DNA of 52,256 bases from Verrucomicrobiales bacterium. Its GTDB lineage: Bacteria > Verrucomicrobiota > Verrucomicrobiia > Limisphaerales > F1-80-MAGS106. Each line of letters begins with the position of its first letter. The stretch's first letter is position 1. Below the pieces are notes generated by a model. The model had not been told where the DNA came from. It ran no database searches and was given only the letters and a program-made list of their open reading frames with translations. The translations under genes were made by a program, and so were the position numbers. The stretch spans positions 1 to 52,256 of the forward strand of contig SYMW01000008.1 in NCBI GenBank assembly GCA_005805305.1. Direction: 5' to 3'. Shown here piece after piece: positions 8,163-17,330 of this stretch.

Positions 8163-9539
8163 ATGATCTCCCGCGCTCCGATTTGCTCCGCCCCGTCTCG
8201 CGTGATCCTGGCGCTACTTGTTCTTGCCGCCGGCGCCGGCGCCGAGGAAACAGGTTTCAGACAGATCTTTGACGGCTCAACTCTCGGGGGCTGGCATGTG
8301 AGCGCGAAAACCGGGCACAGCCGTGCCAGCGGCAACAAGACCGGAGGAAAATGGGAGGTCAAAGAAGGCGCGTTGACAGGCGCCCAGGACATCGTCGGGA
8401 ATGGAGGCATCATCCTCACGGACGAATTGTTCGATGATTTTGAGGTGGCCCTTGAGATGAACAACGACTACGGGCCGGACAGCGGGCTCTTTCTTCGAAG
8501 CACCGAGGATGGAACCGCATTTCAAGCGATGATTGACTATCATTCCAATGGGAATTTGATGGGGCTCTACGGGGAGGGAAAACTCGGGGCGCGACCCAGC
8601 GTCCGAAATTTTTCTTTCCTGGGCCCAGTCACCGAGATCGCCGCAGAACCCGCTCCGTTTGCGCTCCCTGTGAAAGCGGAGTCTTGGGCTCATTTCTGGC
8701 GGCATGGACAATGGAACGAGTTGCGGGCTCGCATAGTGGGTAATCCTCCCACGATTGCCACGTGGATCAATGGAGTTCAGTTCATGCAATGGACCGAGAC
8801 CGAACGCCGCCACCCCGACTCCGGCGCCATTGGATTGCAAGTGCATGGGGGAGGCGATTTCACCAAACAATTCGTTCGCTACAGAAATATCCGGGTCAAG
8901 AGGATCCCCAGGGACAATTCCCTTTCGGATGAAGAGCGGAAAGCGGGCTGGCATCTCCTCTTTGACGGAAAAACGCTTGAGGGATGGATGACCAGCTCCA
9001 AGCAGCCCAGCAAAACTCCAGTGGAAGAATCCAGCCTCAATCCGCACAAGAGTGGCCATTACATGCTGGTGCATGAGAGACCCTGGACCAATTTCGTCCT
9101 CGCGTTGGATTTCAAAATCAGCAAGGGGTGCAACAGCGGCATTTTTATCCGCACCTCCTCGCTCACCCCGCGGCCAGGAAAAGATGTGGGCTTCAATGGA
9201 ATCGAAATAGCGATTGACGACACCCTCGGAGCGGGATTCCACGATACGGGCGCGGTTTATGACTTGGCCAAGCCTTCCCGAAATGCCATGAAACCCGCGG
9301 GGCAATGGAATCATATCGAGATCACGAGCCAAACCAACTCAATCAGCGTGCGCGTGAACGACGAACTCGTCACCAAAATGAACGGCAACCTCTTCAAAAA
9401 AGCGAACCGCCGGCCGGACGGCAGCGAACACAAATTCGACATCGCCTTCGCGGATCATCCGCAGTCGGGCTTCATCGGACTCCAAGATCACGGAAGCCCT
9501 TGTTGGTACAAGAACATCAAGTTGCGTCCGCTGCCTTGA
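8163..9539 (+). CDS. Secreted tandem DUF1080 (3-keto-disaccharide hydrolase-type) protein
   Basis: 458 residues with a cleavable signal peptide (hydrophobic LALLVLAAGAGA before residue 28). Two DUF1080 (PF06439) jelly-roll domains stand in tandem, at about 30-230 (FRQIFDGSTLGGWH, then GPDSGLFLRS) and about 255-457 (WHLLFDGKTLEGW, then CNSGIFIRTS). DUF1080 is a concanavalin-like fold found in very many copies in PVC genomes. Some members hydrolyse 3-keto-glycosides; others only bind sugars. The gene stands alone, and inverted copies of the 158-bp element flank it (7895-8053 and 9543-9701), the second beginning 3 bp after its stop. Confidence 0.92.
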   Translation: MISRAPICSAPSRVILALLVLAAGAGAEETGFRQIFDGSTLGGWHVSAKTGHSRASGNKTGGKWEVKEGALTGAQDIVGNGGIILTDELFDDFEVALEMNNDYGPDSGLFLRSTEDGTAFQAMIDYHSNGNLMGLYGEGKLGARPSVRNFSFLGPVTEIAAEPAPFALPVKAESWAHFWRHGQWNELRARIVGNPPTIATWINGVQFMQWTETERRHPDSGAIGLQVHGGGDFTKQFVRYRNIRVKRIPRDNSLSDEERKAGWHLLFDGKTLEGWMTSSKQPSKTPVEESSLNPHKSGHYMLVHERPWTNFVLALDFKISKGCNSGIFIRTSSLTPRPGKDVGFNGIEIAIDDTLGAGFHDTGAVYDLAKPSRNAMKPAGQWNHIEITSQTNSISVRVNDELVTKMNGNLFKKANRRPDGSEHKFDIAFADHPQSGFIGLQDHGSPCWYKNIKLRPLP

Positions 9540-9542
9540 ACC

Positions 9543-9701
9543 TTGGAATGGCAGCTGCCCAAGGCGAATCTCGGCAAGATCCGGGCGGTATAGTTTTTCC
9601 GAATCACTCACCGGATCCACGGGAGATAGGCCTCCCTCTTCGTCACGCTTTTCTCGTCCGGCGTAGTTGCAGATCTCCACGAGGTTCAACTGCCGTTTTA
9701 A
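9543..9701 (-). repeat. TIR element copy B (inverted orientation)
   Basis: About 159 bp, the reverse complement of the element at 30962. Its right end on the plus strand reads CAACTGCCGTTTTAAGG; its left end is CCTTGGAATGGCAGCTG, slightly worn. It starts 3 bp after the DUF1080 stop codon, so the transcript of that gene would carry it in its 3' region. Confidence 0.85.
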
Positions 9702-9722
9702 GGTTCAAAGAACACGACTGAT

Positions 9723-9895
9723 CAGACCTCAGAAAAGAAGGGAGGGGATTCGTTGCCAACCAATCGTTTTCCATTTGCTTGAAACCCTCATTGCAACCAG
9801 CTCCCTCGCCCCATCCGATGGGGAGAGAGGCGTGTTTCGAGGGAAATGAACACCCAATTCTTTTACACAAATGGCCTCGGAAATACTGAGGTCTG
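9723..9895. repeat. Perfect 10-bp inverted repeat enclosing about 153 bp
   Basis: CAGACCTCAG at 9723-9732 is mirrored by CTGAGGTCTG at 9886-9895, five bases before the dehydratase start codon. The enclosed segment holds no gene. It contains a tight hairpin, CCCCATC-C-GATGGGG, in the stretch around 9812-9827. It may be a further small element, or the arms may pair in the mRNA leader and hide the start of the next gene. Confidence 0.4.
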
Positions 9896-9899
9896 ACTC

Positions 9900-10868
9900 A
9901 TGATTCCTGATATTACTTCGCCTCCCGCGGTTGGCACGGTGGTCCGTCCGGTGACTTTCGTGGAGGCACCGCGTTTGGGCCGGCGTTTGGGAGTGGAACT
10001 CACGATCGCGAGCGAGACGTTTCAGCACACGGGAAGCTTCAAATTCCGCGCGGCTTATCATCTCGCGTCTCAGGTCCCCCAGCGACTCTTCATCACTGCT
10101 TCGTCGGGAAACTTTGGCCAGGGATTGGCTCGCGCCTGCCAAATGTTAGGGAAGAATTGTATCGTCGTCATGCCTGACACATCGGCCGATATCAAGATCG
10201 ATGCAGTCCGGGAGTTCGGCGGCCAGGTGGAGTTGATCGACGTGACGCAAACTTCACGCGCGGCTCGAGTGAGTGAATTGGCGACGATCCACAGCGGCGC
10301 CTACGTCGCCAGCCCGTATGACGACGCCCTGGTTATCGAAGGAAATGCCACCCTGGGTTTGGAACTGGCGGCTTCGGGCAGATCCTTCGACGCCGTCCTC
10401 GCGCCCATTGGAGGCGGCGGCTTGGCATCGGGCATCATACAAGGTCTCCGCGCCGGCGGCAGCCAGGCACAAGTTCATGGAGCCGAACCGGCGTCGGCCA
10501 ACGACGCCGCGCGCTCTCTACGTTCCGGCCGCCTTGAATCGAATGAAACGGAACCGGCCACCATCGCCGATGGTGTCCGGACACTGAGCCTCGGCCGGCT
10601 GAACTGGATGATTCTCAGGGATAGCCTGAGGGGCATCGTTGAAGTCACCGAGGATCAGATCAAGGAATCAGTGCGCCTCTTGTTTTCGCTGGCCAACCTG
10701 AAAGTGGAGCCTACCGGCGCCCTGAGCTTGGCCGCCATTCTCGCCTCCCCGGATGCTTTTCGTGGGCAATCCGTTTGCTGCATTGCCAGCGGCGGCAATG
10801 TAGACCAGGCAGTCTTTCGCGACGTGCTCGCTGGCAAGATTCAGGATTCGAAATCCGCTCCGTCCTAG
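9900..10868 (+). CDS. Threonine/serine dehydratase-like PLP enzyme (fold type II)
   Basis: 322 residues. The PLP Schiff-base lysine is Lys48 in TGSFKFRAA, and the glycine-rich phosphate-binding loop is GGGGLASG near residue 170. SSGNFGQGLA near residue 75 is the substrate-binding loop of the threonine dehydratase/serine racemase group. There is no C-terminal ACT regulatory domain, so it resembles catabolic threonine dehydratases or serine/hydroxyaspartate dehydratases rather than biosynthetic IlvA. The expected reaction is deamination of Thr or Ser to a 2-oxo acid. It is followed after 96 bp by the TSGG-repeat gene; shared transcription is possible but not shown. Confidence 0.88.
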   Translation: MIPDITSPPAVGTVVRPVTFVEAPRLGRRLGVELTIASETFQHTGSFKFRAAYHLASQVPQRLFITASSGNFGQGLARACQMLGKNCIVVMPDTSADIKIDAVREFGGQVELIDVTQTSRAARVSELATIHSGAYVASPYDDALVIEGNATLGLELAASGRSFDAVLAPIGGGGLASGIIQGLRAGGSQAQVHGAEPASANDAARSLRSGRLESNETEPATIADGVRTLSLGRLNWMILRDSLRGIVEVTEDQIKESVRLLFSLANLKVEPTGALSLAAILASPDAFRGQSVCCIASGGNVDQAVFRDVLAGKIQDSKSAPS

Positions 10869-10964
10869 GGTCCTTGGTAATTCTAGAAGAAGACTGCAAC
10901 AAATGCTATGAGAACTGGCTTCTTTGCTGGATGGACCAATGTAAACCTGGCAAACCCCCAACCT

Positions 10965-11900
10965 ATGAAAACGCGCTTCCGACTCCTCCCCACACTCTCC
11001 ATGATCGCCCTCCTGGTCTTCATCACCGGAGGTCGAACACAAGCCGCCAATGCCGAAAGGCGCGAGCACAAAGAACTCCCCGTCGCCAAAGCAGGCACCC
11101 TGACATTCAAGGCCATGGTCGGTTCGATCGAAATCAGAACCGCCAATCAGGAGCAAGTAACCTTCGACTCGGTTATCAAACGTGGAGGATGGGGGCTCAG
11201 CCTTCCGAGCGATTTGATCGAGTTGGTTGAGTTCCATTACGAAACCTCCGGAGCGGATGCAAAAATCGAGGTGAAGTGGAAAGCCAACCGAGGTCCTCGA
11301 TTCTCAAACTTGAACGTCCGGCACACACTGATCGTCCCGACCCATTACAATGTTGATGTCAGCACCGCGGGAGGCAGCATCCAATCGGACAACATCGGCG
11401 GCAACGTCGTAGCGGCCACATCGGGTGGGCGAATTCAACTGTCGAAAGTCGGCGGCCAAGTGAAAGCTCGGACCAGCGGTGGCAGCATCGCCTTGGAGAA
11501 GGCTCTCGGGGACGCCGACTTGAGAACCTCAGGTGGCAGCATCAAAGTGGGACTGGTCGATGGCCGCGTGAATGCTTCAACTTCTGGCGGCAGCATCTCC
11601 GTGGAAGGCGCCAAGGGGAATCTGCGCGCAAGAACTTCTGGAGGCTCCGTCAGCGCGTCGGTTGCCAGTCAAATCAATTCCCCTCTCGAACTCAGCACGT
11701 CAGGGGGAAGCATCCGCCTGACGGTGCCCTCGGATTTCCGAGCTGATTTGGACGCCAGCACTTCCGGAGGCGGCGTGTCCTGCGACCTGCCGGTCGATGG
11801 CTCTGTGAAACGAAACTTCATTCGCGGCAAGCTCAACGGCGGCGGGCCCCAAGTCACGCTCAGAACATCGGGAGGGAGTGTCCGGGTTTCGACACACTGA
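10965..11900 (+). CDS. Secreted TSGG-repeat (DUF4097-like) beta-helix protein
   Basis: 311 residues from the ATG at 10965, chosen because it begins a clean signal peptide (MKTRFRLLPTLSMIALLVF, with cleavage after GGRTQA). An in-frame ATG at 10908 would add 19 uncharacteristic residues. The second half is built of short repeats: the motif TSGG occurs eight times plus one TAGG, spaced about 15-25 residues apart. This is the pattern of DUF4097/DUF2807-type right-handed beta-helices. Such proteins are exported or anchored to the envelope, and their role is often called adhesin-like without proof. No catalytic signature is visible. Confidence 0.82.
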   Translation: MKTRFRLLPTLSMIALLVFITGGRTQAANAERREHKELPVAKAGTLTFKAMVGSIEIRTANQEQVTFDSVIKRGGWGLSLPSDLIELVEFHYETSGADAKIEVKWKANRGPRFSNLNVRHTLIVPTHYNVDVSTAGGSIQSDNIGGNVVAATSGGRIQLSKVGGQVKARTSGGSIALEKALGDADLRTSGGSIKVGLVDGRVNASTSGGSISVEGAKGNLRARTSGGSVSASVASQINSPLELSTSGGSIRLTVPSDFRADLDASTSGGGVSCDLPVDGSVKRNFIRGKLNGGGPQVTLRTSGGSVRVSTH

Positions 11901-12315
11901 AGGATGCTTGCTTCGGGCGTTGCTTCCATCCGCCAGGGAACTTCATCGGTCCGCCAGACTCTTCGATTTCTCGCTATTTCAGCGGAGTGAAGTTATTGCC
12001 GAGAGCCAATGGCGGACGCCTGGCTGCCGTGCTCGCTGCTGCATTGTCCCGATTCTAATCCAGAACTTCGAAACTCCGAAAACCTTCGAACGATGAACCT
12101 TCCCATTGTTGTCCTTCAGAGTTAGCATTGATCAACTTACAGACAATGAACGGGAACGAGCGTTTTTTGGTTTACTTGACGGCGAAAGTCTTACCCCATC
12201 CGAATCGGGTGCCATCCGGCTCCGGGCGCCGCGCAACCAACCGCCGTTGCCCGCCCATTCTCAGGTTTTGCTTCTGTTTGTTCAGGCATCTGCGCACTCC
12301 AGTATCAATACTCCT
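11901..12315. other. 415-bp gap without a recognised gene
   Basis: Separates the TSGG-repeat gene from the LamG gene. A reading frame in phase with the LamG protein extends left to 12106, but its translation is unlike a signal peptide or any known domain, so I treat it as untranslated. No convincing promoter or terminator hairpin was found by eye. Confidence 0.5.
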
Positions 12316-14076
12316 ATGCATTGGCTCTCACTTCTTTGTGTCTTGCTTCTTGTGGCGGCCTGCCCACAGGCCGTGAACGCCGCTCTGTCCGAAGGGCTTG
12401 TGGGCCACTGGAAGCTGCAAGGCGATTGCCGCGATCACTCCGGCAACGGAAACCACGGCGTCAATCATGGCGTCGGCTTGGGTAATGGCCAGCACGGGGT
12501 GTTCGATGGTCAGAGAGCGTTTATTGAAGTGCCCGCGAGCAACTCTCTGCAACTCGGAACCGGCAACTTCTCCTTCAGCGTGTGGATTCATACGGAGGCT
12601 CAAGTAGACGATGCCATCGGGGATGTGCTCGACTGTTACGACCCTTCCATCCGCAGGGGAATCACCCTCTCCGTCAACTCAAGCGCCAGTGGCTATCAAT
12701 CCCAGGGAACCGATCGACATGTCTACTTTGGCATCGACAATGCGAAGTTGGGCGAATGGGAGGACTGCGGTCGCCCGAGTCCCACGAGCCCCTATGTGTT
12801 CAACTCGATGGTGGTCTTCAAAGGGCGCCTTTATGCCGCCACGAGCGAAGGAGCCACGGAGGCCGACTGGCGCCATGTCTACCGCTATGAAGGTGGAAAA
12901 AGGTGGATGGACTGCGGACGCGTCGGCGACCGACGCAACACGGGAGTCGGGCCACTCGTCGTCCACCAGGGCGCGTTGCACGCGGTGACCACCACGTATG
13001 ACTGGACTCGAGTGCGGGAGGACGGTTTCGACCCAGGCCGGGTGTATCGTTATGCAGGCGGGACGAATTGGGTCGACCTAGGCGCACCCAGCGCCGCCAA
13101 CCGGACCCTCAACTGCGCCGCGAGTTTTATGGGCAAACTCTACGTTGGTGGCGGTCCAAAATCGTGGGGCGTCTCGGCGATTCAGGACGACGGCTCATGG
13201 AAGGAATCCATTCAGTTTCCCATGAAAGGCTCCAGAAAATGTTTTCCGCACACGATGTCCCGGCACAACGGCCGGCTCTTCGTCGGTTGGCCGAGCGTGT
13301 ATTCATTCGATGGCAGGGAGTGGCGTTATGCCGGGGTGCCCAGCGAGCCCGAGAGCACCTTGCAGACTCATAGTTTGGCGATTTTCCAAGGCCACCTCAT
13401 CGCGGGCACGTGGCCGCTCGCAAAAGTAGCGAGGCACCTCGGAGAAGAAAAATGGGAGGAGCTGGGGCGTGTCGGAGAAGACGGCACGGAGGTCAATTCG
13501 TTGCTGGTCTACAACGGAGCCCTTTACGGCGGCTCCATCCCGCGCGCGGAAATCTGCCGCTACGATGGAAAAACTCAATGGACATCGTTGCGCCGGTTCC
13601 ATTCCCCCGCGGGCTGGACCCCTGTGCCGCCCACAGAAAATGGCGGCAATCCAACGAGGGAACAGGTTGCGGAATGGAGCCGGGTGACCAGCTTGACCGT
13701 GCATCGCGGACGCCTCTTCGCCAGCATCGGCAATTGCACCAGCTCCAGCAAGGATTCCCCCGCCGACATCCGAGGCACAGTCCACAGCCTGGAGGCAGGC
13801 AAATGTGTTTCCTACGACGAGGAATTGGCGCCGGGCTGGCGTCACCTGACCGCCGTGCGCCACGCGAATCGCCTGCGACTGTACGTGGACGGCCAACTCG
13901 CCGCCGAGTCCTCCGCCTTCAATCCTGCTGAATTCGACCTAACCACGCGGCGCCCCTTGCGGCTCGGGTTTGGCCAGACAGATTATTTCAACGGGAAGAT
14001 GAGTGACATGCGCGCCTACAACCGGGCGCTCACCAATGAAGAAATCCGCTCCCTGGCGGACGCCAAACCCCTGTGA
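12316..14076 (+). CDS. Secreted LamG/concanavalin-like protein with an inserted Kelch-like propeller
   Basis: 586 residues from the ATG at 12316, which opens a signal peptide (MHWLSLLCVLLLVAACPQAVNA). The mature N-terminus is the first half of a LamG_3 domain (GLVGHWKLQGDCRDHSGNGN, VFDGQRAFIEVP). The second half of the same fold appears only near the C-terminus (GWRHLTAVRHANRLRLYVDG, GKMSDMRAYNRALTNEEI). Between them, about residues 140-470, are repeated segments with YRYEGG, VYRYAGG, FDGREWRYAG and CRYDGKTQW, spaced as in Kelch-like beta-propeller blades. The gene is the first of a three-gene run; its TGA overlaps the GTG start of the next gene. A glycan-binding role outside the cell is likely, and no enzyme motif is seen. 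Confidence 0.85.
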   Translation: MHWLSLLCVLLLVAACPQAVNAALSEGLVGHWKLQGDCRDHSGNGNHGVNHGVGLGNGQHGVFDGQRAFIEVPASNSLQLGTGNFSFSVWIHTEAQVDDAIGDVLDCYDPSIRRGITLSVNSSASGYQSQGTDRHVYFGIDNAKLGEWEDCGRPSPTSPYVFNSMVVFKGRLYAATSEGATEADWRHVYRYEGGKRWMDCGRVGDRRNTGVGPLVVHQGALHAVTTTYDWTRVREDGFDPGRVYRYAGGTNWVDLGAPSAANRTLNCAASFMGKLYVGGGPKSWGVSAIQDDGSWKESIQFPMKGSRKCFPHTMSRHNGRLFVGWPSVYSFDGREWRYAGVPSEPESTLQTHSLAIFQGHLIAGTWPLAKVARHLGEEKWEELGRVGEDGTEVNSLLVYNGALYGGSIPRAEICRYDGKTQWTSLRRFHSPAGWTPVPPTENGGNPTREQVAEWSRVTSLTVHRGRLFASIGNCTSSSKDSPADIRGTVHSLEAGKCVSYDEELAPGWRHLTAVRHANRLRLYVDGQLAAESSAFNPAEFDLTTRRPLRLGFGQTDYFNGKMSDMRAYNRALTNEEIRSLADAKPL

Positions 14077-15146
14077 ACCACCCAGTCGAACCACCCAACC
14101 GTCGCCAATTACATCCACTCTGCACCAGGCTGTGCGCCGTGGCGTTTCTGATGGCGGCCTGGTTCCCGGAGCCGCTCCCGCTCCGCGCGGCGGATCCCCT
14201 GCCATCCGGTCCGGGACTCGCCGCGAAATATCCCGGAGACGCGGGGATCGAGAAGGATCCTCGCGTGCTGCTGGTGGAGAGGTTTGAACAACCGGACATC
14301 GCGACCCTGGCCGCGCAGTGGGAGACCGTAAGCGCCAGGGGCGACATGCGATTCGATCGTGACGTGCCCCCCGGCAGTTCGGGAAAACAATCCCTGATCA
14401 TGCATCGGCAATCCGGGCCGGGCGGCTCTCTTTATCGCCGATTGAAGAACGTGAAAGGCGGCTATGGCCACGACCGCGTGTTTGCCCGCTACCACGTGAA
14501 GTTCTCTGAAGAAAGCGGCGAGTTGCATCATTTCGGAACCTGCCTCGGCGGAAACTTCCCGGCAACTCCTTGGCCGAGCGTCAAGGCGGGCATCCGCAAC
14601 GACGGCGGAAAATCGTTTTGGTCGGGCATCGAGCCGTTCGGCAAGTCGTGGACCTGGGATTTCTACACCTACTGGTGCGAGATGCGTGGAAGCCCGCCGC
14701 GAGGCCAAACGTGGGGCAACAGTTTTATTCGTGACCCGGATCTCTCGGTGGCGCGCGGGCGCTGGATTTGCATCGAACACATGATCCGCATGAACGACCT
14801 CGGGGATTCGAACGGAGAGCAGGCTTTGTGGCTCGATGGCAAGCTCATCACACATCTCGGCAAGGGCTTCCCCAGAGGGCGCTGGACTTTTGATAAATTC
14901 GAGCCAGGCAAGAGCGGCGATGGAGTCCGCTGGAACGACGCGAAAAACGATCGCGAGCATTTCAAAGTGCCTGAGGGTGGCGCGCCGTTCGAGGGCTACC
15001 GATGGCGCACGGTCCCCGAGCTGAATGTGAACTTTGTTTGGCTGTACGTGTACACCCAAAAGGAACCGGGCCACCGCATCCAGGTCGGGTATGATGACGT
15101 CGTCATCGCCACCGATTACATTGGGCCGCTCGCGGCCAAACCTTGA
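14073..15146 (+). CDS. Secreted jelly-roll protein, polysaccharide-lyase-like (function unassigned)
   Basis: 357 residues beginning at a GTG that overlaps the stop of the LamG gene (GTGA), which implies translational coupling. A signal sequence runs to about residue 40 (RLCAVAFLMAAW, then PLRAA). The body is rich in aromatic and charged strands, such as YHVKFSEESGELHHFG, WTWDFYTYWCEMRG and QVGYDDVVIATDYIGP. These resemble the beta-jelly-roll of alginate/glucuronan lyase-like families (PL14/PL20-type), but I cannot name a family with certainty and see no proven catalytic set. Its place between a LamG protein and a Tat phosphoesterase suggests extracellular polymer handling. Confidence 0.75.
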   Translation: MNHPVEPPNRRQLHPLCTRLCAVAFLMAAWFPEPLPLRAADPLPSGPGLAAKYPGDAGIEKDPRVLLVERFEQPDIATLAAQWETVSARGDMRFDRDVPPGSSGKQSLIMHRQSGPGGSLYRRLKNVKGGYGHDRVFARYHVKFSEESGELHHFGTCLGGNFPATPWPSVKAGIRNDGGKSFWSGIEPFGKSWTWDFYTYWCEMRGSPPRGQTWGNSFIRDPDLSVARGRWICIEHMIRMNDLGDSNGEQALWLDGKLITHLGKGFPRGRWTFDKFEPGKSGDGVRWNDAKNDREHFKVPEGGAPFEGYRWRTVPELNVNFVWLYVYTQKEPGHRIQVGYDDVVIATDYIGPLAAKP

Positions 15147-15166
15147 ACCTCGTCGACATCCACTCC

Positions 15167-16444
15167 ATGAACCGCCGCGCTTTTCTTTCAACGGCCACCC
15201 TTGGTTCCGCAGCCGCGCTGCCACTCGCCTCGCAGAACTACTCGGACTACACCAACGATCCGCGGCCCGATGTCGCGGAGGGAACTTATACGGCGGGCGC
15301 GACCCAGGGGCCGGTCTTCGCCGGCAATCCGGTCGTGGCGGGGCCATCGCCGGATGCCACCTCAGTTCTGCAACCGCTCCAGCGCGATGCGACGGGCTGG
15401 CTTGAATTCGCCGTGGAAGACGATCCTTGGAGGCGCGTGGACGCGGGGGAGGCCGGCTTGCTGCCTTTCAACAAGCATGTGCTGAAATTTCAACTGCCGC
15501 CACTGCCTCGTGGAAAGATCGTGCGCTACCGATTGACCGCGCGAACCGCAGGCTGGATCAAAGTGAAGCAATTCTATCATGGCGAACTGAAAGTAGGCGA
15601 GCCGCAGGCGAGTCCCGAATACTCCTTCCGCACTCTGGACCCCGCCGCCTCTTCGACGACTTTCGTTGTTTGGAATGACACCCACGAAAACCCGGAGACG
15701 CTTCGGGCCCTGAACGAGCAGACGGCCGCGGTGAAGCCGGATTTCCTGCTTTGGAACGGAGACCAATCAAACGATGCCCACTTCGAGAAAGACATGGCCG
15801 GCCAGTTCCTCATGCCCGCGGGACTGGCCATTGCGGATCGCTGGCCCTTGGCGTACGTGCGGGGAAACCACGATGTGCGGGGCCCTGCGGCTCGCAGCCT
15901 CCCCGAGTTCACCGGCACGCCGGGCAATCGATTTTACTACGGATTTCGCAGCGGTCCCCTCGCCGCGCTGGTCATGGACACGGGCGAGGACAAGCCCGAT
16001 GATAGCCCCTACTTTGGAGGAATGGCCGCGTTTCAGCAAATGCAGCGGATTCAGTCAGAATGGCTGAAGCAGATCGTGAAGGAGTCATGGTTTCGGGACG
16101 CGCCTCACAAGGTGCTGTTCTGCCACATCCCGCTTTGGTTTACCCGGGACATTTTTCCAACCCAAAGGAGGTGGGAATGCCACTCCTATTGCCGGGATCT
16201 CTGGCTTGAAACGCTCGTCAATGCCGGAGTGAAACTGGTGGTCTCCGGCCACACTCACACGCACCGATGGATGCCTGCGAAGGATGGCCAACCCATCGCC
16301 CAGCTCATCGGCGGCGGGCCTGAACCGGATGCTGCAACGATTATTCAAGGCACCGCCACAGCCCAAGAACTCAAGTTCAAGATGGGCAAACTGAACGGCA
16401 TCGTGCTGGCCGAAACGACACTCAAATCAAACCGCGCGCTCTGA
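15167..16444 (+). CDS. Tat-exported metallophosphoesterase (calcineurin-like)
   Basis: 425 residues from the ATG at 15167, picked because it begins the Tat signal MNRRAFLSTATLGSAAALPLA. A TTG at 15143 overlapping the preceding stop would add eight residues. An N-terminal beta-sandwich (about 50-165, ending EYSFRTLDP) resembles the fibronectin-type domain of purple acid phosphatases. The dimetal motifs follow in order: NDTHE (a D-x-H variant), WNGDQ (the GD motif), RGNHDVRG (GNHD), FCHIPLW, and SGHTHTH (GHxH). All expected ligands appear present, so it should be an active phosphomonoesterase or diesterase outside the cytoplasm. Last gene of the LamG run; it converges on a pseudopilin gene 54 bp away. 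Confidence 0.87.
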   Translation: MNRRAFLSTATLGSAAALPLASQNYSDYTNDPRPDVAEGTYTAGATQGPVFAGNPVVAGPSPDATSVLQPLQRDATGWLEFAVEDDPWRRVDAGEAGLLPFNKHVLKFQLPPLPRGKIVRYRLTARTAGWIKVKQFYHGELKVGEPQASPEYSFRTLDPAASSTTFVVWNDTHENPETLRALNEQTAAVKPDFLLWNGDQSNDAHFEKDMAGQFLMPAGLAIADRWPLAYVRGNHDVRGPAARSLPEFTGTPGNRFYYGFRSGPLAALVMDTGEDKPDDSPYFGGMAAFQQMQRIQSEWLKQIVKESWFRDAPHKVLFCHIPLWFTRDIFPTQRRWECHSYCRDLWLETLVNAGVKLVVSGHTHTHRWMPAKDGQPIAQLIGGGPEPDAATIIQGTATAQELKFKMGKLNGIVLAETTLKSNRAL

Positions 16445-16498
16445 CTGTGCTGTCCGTGGCCGGGAGGGCCTTGCACCGCCCGCAACCGAGCGGACATC

Positions 16499-17233
16499 TC
16501 ACGGGGAGAGGAGGTAATACCAATCGATCCTGTTGTTCACCCCCGCCGCCATGACTTTCCAGGGCGTCATCGTAACGTGCCCGTCCGCCCATGAGTAGTT
16601 CCCGCCTTTTCCGTGGCGCACATAAGGTCCAATGGGCACTGAAGGAGGGTAAAGGTAACCGTACTGCCACCACGAACGCCCCGTCGCAGGATCGAGGCCA
16701 TCGCCATTCATGCACGTGTCCACGGGTTTTCCCACCGCGCTCAACTTCTTGCGATCCGCCGCGGTGTATCCCATGTAAGCATAGTTGTGGCCGTAGCCGC
16801 CATAGCCCTGATAGCCAGGAACGGAGGCGGGAATCACGTTTGTGCCAATTTTGGCGGAGGGACAGACAACCACCTTCTCCTTGGCCACGAGATTCGTGAA
16901 ATCGGTGCTCACAGTGGCGATATAAGGAGTGATTTCCAGAAACCAGCGGCTCGGCGCCACCCAACCCGAGCCCACAGGGACTTCCGTTCCCGCGACGGGC
17001 AGAAAGTCCGTCTGATCTCCCGCGTAGAGGAAATAACACATCGCTATCTGCTTCTCGTTGCTGGCGCATCGGATCGCCTTGGCCTTTCCTTTTGCCTTGG
17101 CCAGCGACGGCAATAACATGCCGGCAAGTATCGCGATAATCGCGACCACCACGAGCAGCTCGATCAGCGTGAACCCAAGCCCCGGAGGCTTCCCCGGCAT
17201 GTGGAATTCTGGACGAAGCAACCCGGATCTCAT
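16499..17233 (-). CDS. Type II secretion-like pseudopilin with H-X9-DG motif
   Basis: 244 residues. The prepilin cleavage/methylation segment is [19 protein letters not shown], cut after Gly20 with Glu at position 5 of the mature protein. After the helix come KAKGKAKAIRCASNEKQI and a globular domain. The C-terminus carries the H-X9-DG motif (His, nine residues, then ADGHV) characteristic of the very abundant pseudopilin-like proteins of planctomycetes and verrucomicrobia. An alternative start at 17200 would shorten the leader by 11 residues. It is the last gene of the long minus-strand run, 97 bp after the CotH gene. It would sit in the inner membrane and extend into the periplasm; the specific role is unknown. 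Confidence 0.88.
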   Translation of the reverse strand: MRSGLLRPEFHMPGKPPGLGFTLIELLVVVAIIAILAGMLLPSLAKAKGKAKAIRCASNEKQIAMCYFLYAGDQTDFLPVAGTEVPVGSGWVAPSRWFLEITPYIATVSTDFTNLVAKEKVVVCPSAKIGTNVIPASVPGYQGYGGYGHNYAYMGYTAADRKKLSAVGKPVDTCMNGDGLDPATGRSWWQYGYLYPPSVPIGPYVRHGKGGNYSWADGHVTMTPWKVMAAGVNNRIDWYYLLSP

Positions 17234-17330
17234 TGGACCTGCTTATCAAAAGGATCTCCATGAGTCAAATCCCGTGGCGCTCTTCGAACGAAACCCACTG
17301 CGTCGTCGGAGCGACAACGCGAAAGCCCAG

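Noticed and set aside
12106-12315. In-frame extension upstream of the LamG gene
   Set aside because: It would put about 70 unremarkable residues before a clear signal peptide.
16451-16496. TGTCCG/CGGACA pairing between convergent genes as a terminator
   Set aside because: The arms are only six bases with a 34-base loop and no T-tract follows; evidence is too weak to list as a terminator.
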